Assembly (NCBI RefSeq): GCF_949628265.1
Contig: NC_088789.1
Location: 8,796,886 to 8,860,885, forward strand
Source of the DNA: Cloeon dipterum
Taxonomy: Eukaryota > Arthropoda > Insecta > Ephemeroptera > Baetidae
Direction: 5' to 3'
Length of the DNA: 64,000 nucleotides
Notes under the pieces: generated by a model
The model's database searches: none
Seen by the model: the letters and a program-made list of their open reading frames with translations, nothing else
What the model was told of the DNA's origin: nothing
In this document: positions 61,710 through 64,000 of the stretch, piece by piece
How positions within the stretch are numbered: position 1 is the first letter of the stretch
Layout: each line of letters opens with the position of its first letter
Translations under genes and position numbers: made by a program

Positions 61710-64000
61710 ATATTTCATCAAATATATTTAAAAATTAACAATCATTTATGCACAGTGAGGAAAGGTCCATTTCCATTTAATTTCATCTCGATAAAACTGA
61801 CCCATCCCAAAAGCTGATGATAATTTTATTTAAATCGCCAACAGACAATCATTTTATATTATTTGGTTCATAGAGAAATTTGACGCACTCCCCCTTAGTC
61901 ACCAACATTGGAGAGGAGCTCTTCATATATACCCGCTCCCCGTCAATATATTCCTGGTATTATACGTATTATATTGAAATGCCAGTCAAAATTTAGACCA
62001 TCAAATGCTAAAGTGTCCCAAAGGTTAGAGACTCTGCAAAATAAATATGCGTTTGTGTCGCGCACGTGTCGCCAAAAGGGCAAATTTCGTCATCGAGAAG
62101 CAAGTGGCTCGAAATGCGCCCTGGAGAGAGTTATGGGATATGGTCCTCCACTTTGCAGCGCCGCCCCCGCGTTTTGCGCGCCTAATTATGCTGAGGCAGT
62201 TTGCAGCGCGTTTAAAATTAATTAGCTTGTTTTTCCGGGAGCTTTCGGTGGGCACGCGAAGCATTAAAATGGGTCACATCGCACGCTGTGCAAACTCGAA
62301 ATCAACTTTTATGAAAACTGCCGCAGGTTTTCCACGACGGTGAATAAAAAGTAATGAACTCGAAATGGTTCCGGCAGACAAAAGACCTTTTTCAGACGGA
62401 ACAAAAAGAGTGCGTCAATTTCTCCAGCTCCTCTCCCCACGATAAACAGGAATAATTCCGGATCATTTAACGCGAAGAAAAAGCCAAAGGTATATAAAAA
62501 TTGAGACGTAGTCATAAAGTCGAAGAACATACAATTCTCGCTGCGATTGACCCCGCCGTCGCTTCGGAAAACACCAACTGACAACTCCAGTCGTAAAATG
62601 TGATTGCAGCAATGCGCAGTTCACTGAGGGGTGAATAACCAACTAATGTAGTGGAGCCGCTTTGAACAGAGCCTTCGAGCTGAATGGGCCCGCTGAGAAT
62701 CGCAACTCCTTGGACAAAAAATGCTGATTTATCATAAAATGACTCGATCTCCTTTGAAAATTCCAAGCTCATGAGCAAACATTCCCATGCTTAACTTTTG
62801 GAATAAATATAGAAGTTGGGAACATTTCAAATCCCGTTTGCATTGAAGTTGATTTTTCCTTGTAAATTAAGGTGTAAGATCAAGTTATGAGACCGTGCTT
62901 TTTAATTTTACTTGTCTCATCACATTTCTCATTTTCGGTTTTGTGAATCTTTGGTAGAAATTTGATCTGGAAAATTTAATAATATTTTATTAGAAATGAT
63001 ACAATCTGTTCCTTACTTTTAACATAAAATCGTTTATTTAATTTCTGAAAACGTTTATACACACATCCTCCTTTGACCACCGAGGCCCTTTCTTGAGAAG
63101 GCCCTGCCGACGTCTATTTGGCCAAAATAGGGCAAGTAGGAAACATCTCTTTCGTATCCTGTTCGCTGCAACAGCCAAAGTTCACCCTTGCTCGTGTTCC
63201 GCGCGCGCAGTCGTAATTTAATATAGCGGCGCAGGACGAGCTCCGTCTTTATAGGGGAAAATTAAAACTCGAGCGACTGCTTGCTTCTTACTGTTATTGC
63301 CGTAAAAACAAATTCCGCTGCAGACGCCGCCCTCGCGCGTTTGATACACGAATTTCACGAGCCACCGCTCTTGCATATAAAGCTATTTACGTCAACTTTT
63401 ATTACCTTCAAAGTAGCACCCCCGTGCACGTGTACTTTGCACCAGTATTTATGTGCACAAAGCAATACGCGTACGCACAAGTTCGCTGCAGCCGCTGCAT
63501 TATTATTATCGTGTCCAACCGAGTGTAAGTGCTCTCACGCGCAATAAATATAACCTACTTAGATTAAACACCTTGTAAAGTGCGTCCACACACAAACACA
63601 AAAGCACGCACGTGGTGGCTTTACCATTTCCCTCTCCCGACGATCGTAAAAGCTCGTAAAACGCGGTTTCATGTTCAAAAATATTCTAATAAGCTGCGTG
63701 TGCGGCGTACTTTGTAGCTGCGGCTCGTCTCGCGTTGAAAATATTATTAAACGCGAAGGAAATGAAAGCAAACGGTTAACAGCACTTTTAATAAACTCGA
63801 GCACGCACGTTTAAGGACGGAGGAATTCATTGTTTTCGGTCCTAAAACTTTTAACGCGTCGTTTATTAGGTTGAGAAGGACAGTTTTATTGCCAAGGGAA
63901 TTGTGATACGGCTGCTCCGCCTTGCTCTTCTCGGCAACTCTGCCAGATTGAATGAGGAACCCAACTGCAGGTAAAAATCTCAAGTTTAGCTATGGTGAAT
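61710..64000. other. non-coding right end of the window
   Basis: AT-rich sequence with GC/CpG-rich blocks near 62040-62340 and 63060-63540. Short ORFs on both strands have no domain, splice or poly(A) support. Nothing recognisable. Confidence 0.45.

Noticed and set aside
1..64000. CRISPR arrays, phage or bacterial operons
   Set aside because: The window is eukaryotic; no direct-repeat/spacer pattern or prokaryotic gene was seen.

Overview
The window looks like insect (at least arthropod) nuclear DNA. It is AT-rich, its genes are split by very small introns (mostly 52-66 bp), it carries long GA/CT dinucleotide arrays and decayed non-LTR retrotransposon pieces, and there is no operon or Shine-Dalgarno organisation. 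I cannot name the species from the sequence. Every exon model here was built by eye from reading frames, GT/GC-AG splice signals and intron phase. All the phases close.

Three regions stand out. (1) Positions 1-3012, minus strand: an eleven-exon (partial) gene for a NRF-6-like ('nose resistant to fluoxetine') multi-pass membrane acyltransferase-3 protein. Its 3' end lies beyond the window, and one intron appears to be of the rare GC-AG class. (2) About 3.1-49 kb: a gene-poor stretch of roughly 46 kb. AT-rich sequence alternates with GC/CpG-rich blocks of a few hundred bases. I found no supportable multi-exon gene here, only three copies of a short dispersed element, one reverse-transcriptase C-terminus relic, two long GA/CT microsatellites and one weak coding candidate near 3.5 kb. 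(3) Positions 49.4-60.2 kb, minus strand: a tandem array of eight intact, related genes and at least one decayed copy. They encode secreted proteins of about 170-240 residues that I do not recognise as a named family.

The array is the most interesting part. Each protein has a signal peptide and a variable N-terminal linker. It then has a domain bounded by a first cysteine (ECT-type motif) and a last cysteine (W-x-I-x-C). Inside are three similar 40-50 residue units, each with a hydrophobic Y/F-L core and most closing in W-x-I or a variant. I infer a single-domain beta-trefoil-like secreted protein. The genes differ in intron content: five share a phase-2 intron right after the ECT motif, two have introns elsewhere, and one has none. 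Genes D and E share a conserved block just upstream of their TATA-like boxes. GATA-type sites recur upstream of D, E, F, H and the NRF-6-like gene, which suggests (inference only) common expression in gut or fat body. Right of the array, a small cysteine/histidine-rich reading frame near 61.4-61.7 kb resembles a TAZ-type zinc finger and seems frameshifted; the rest is unremarkable.
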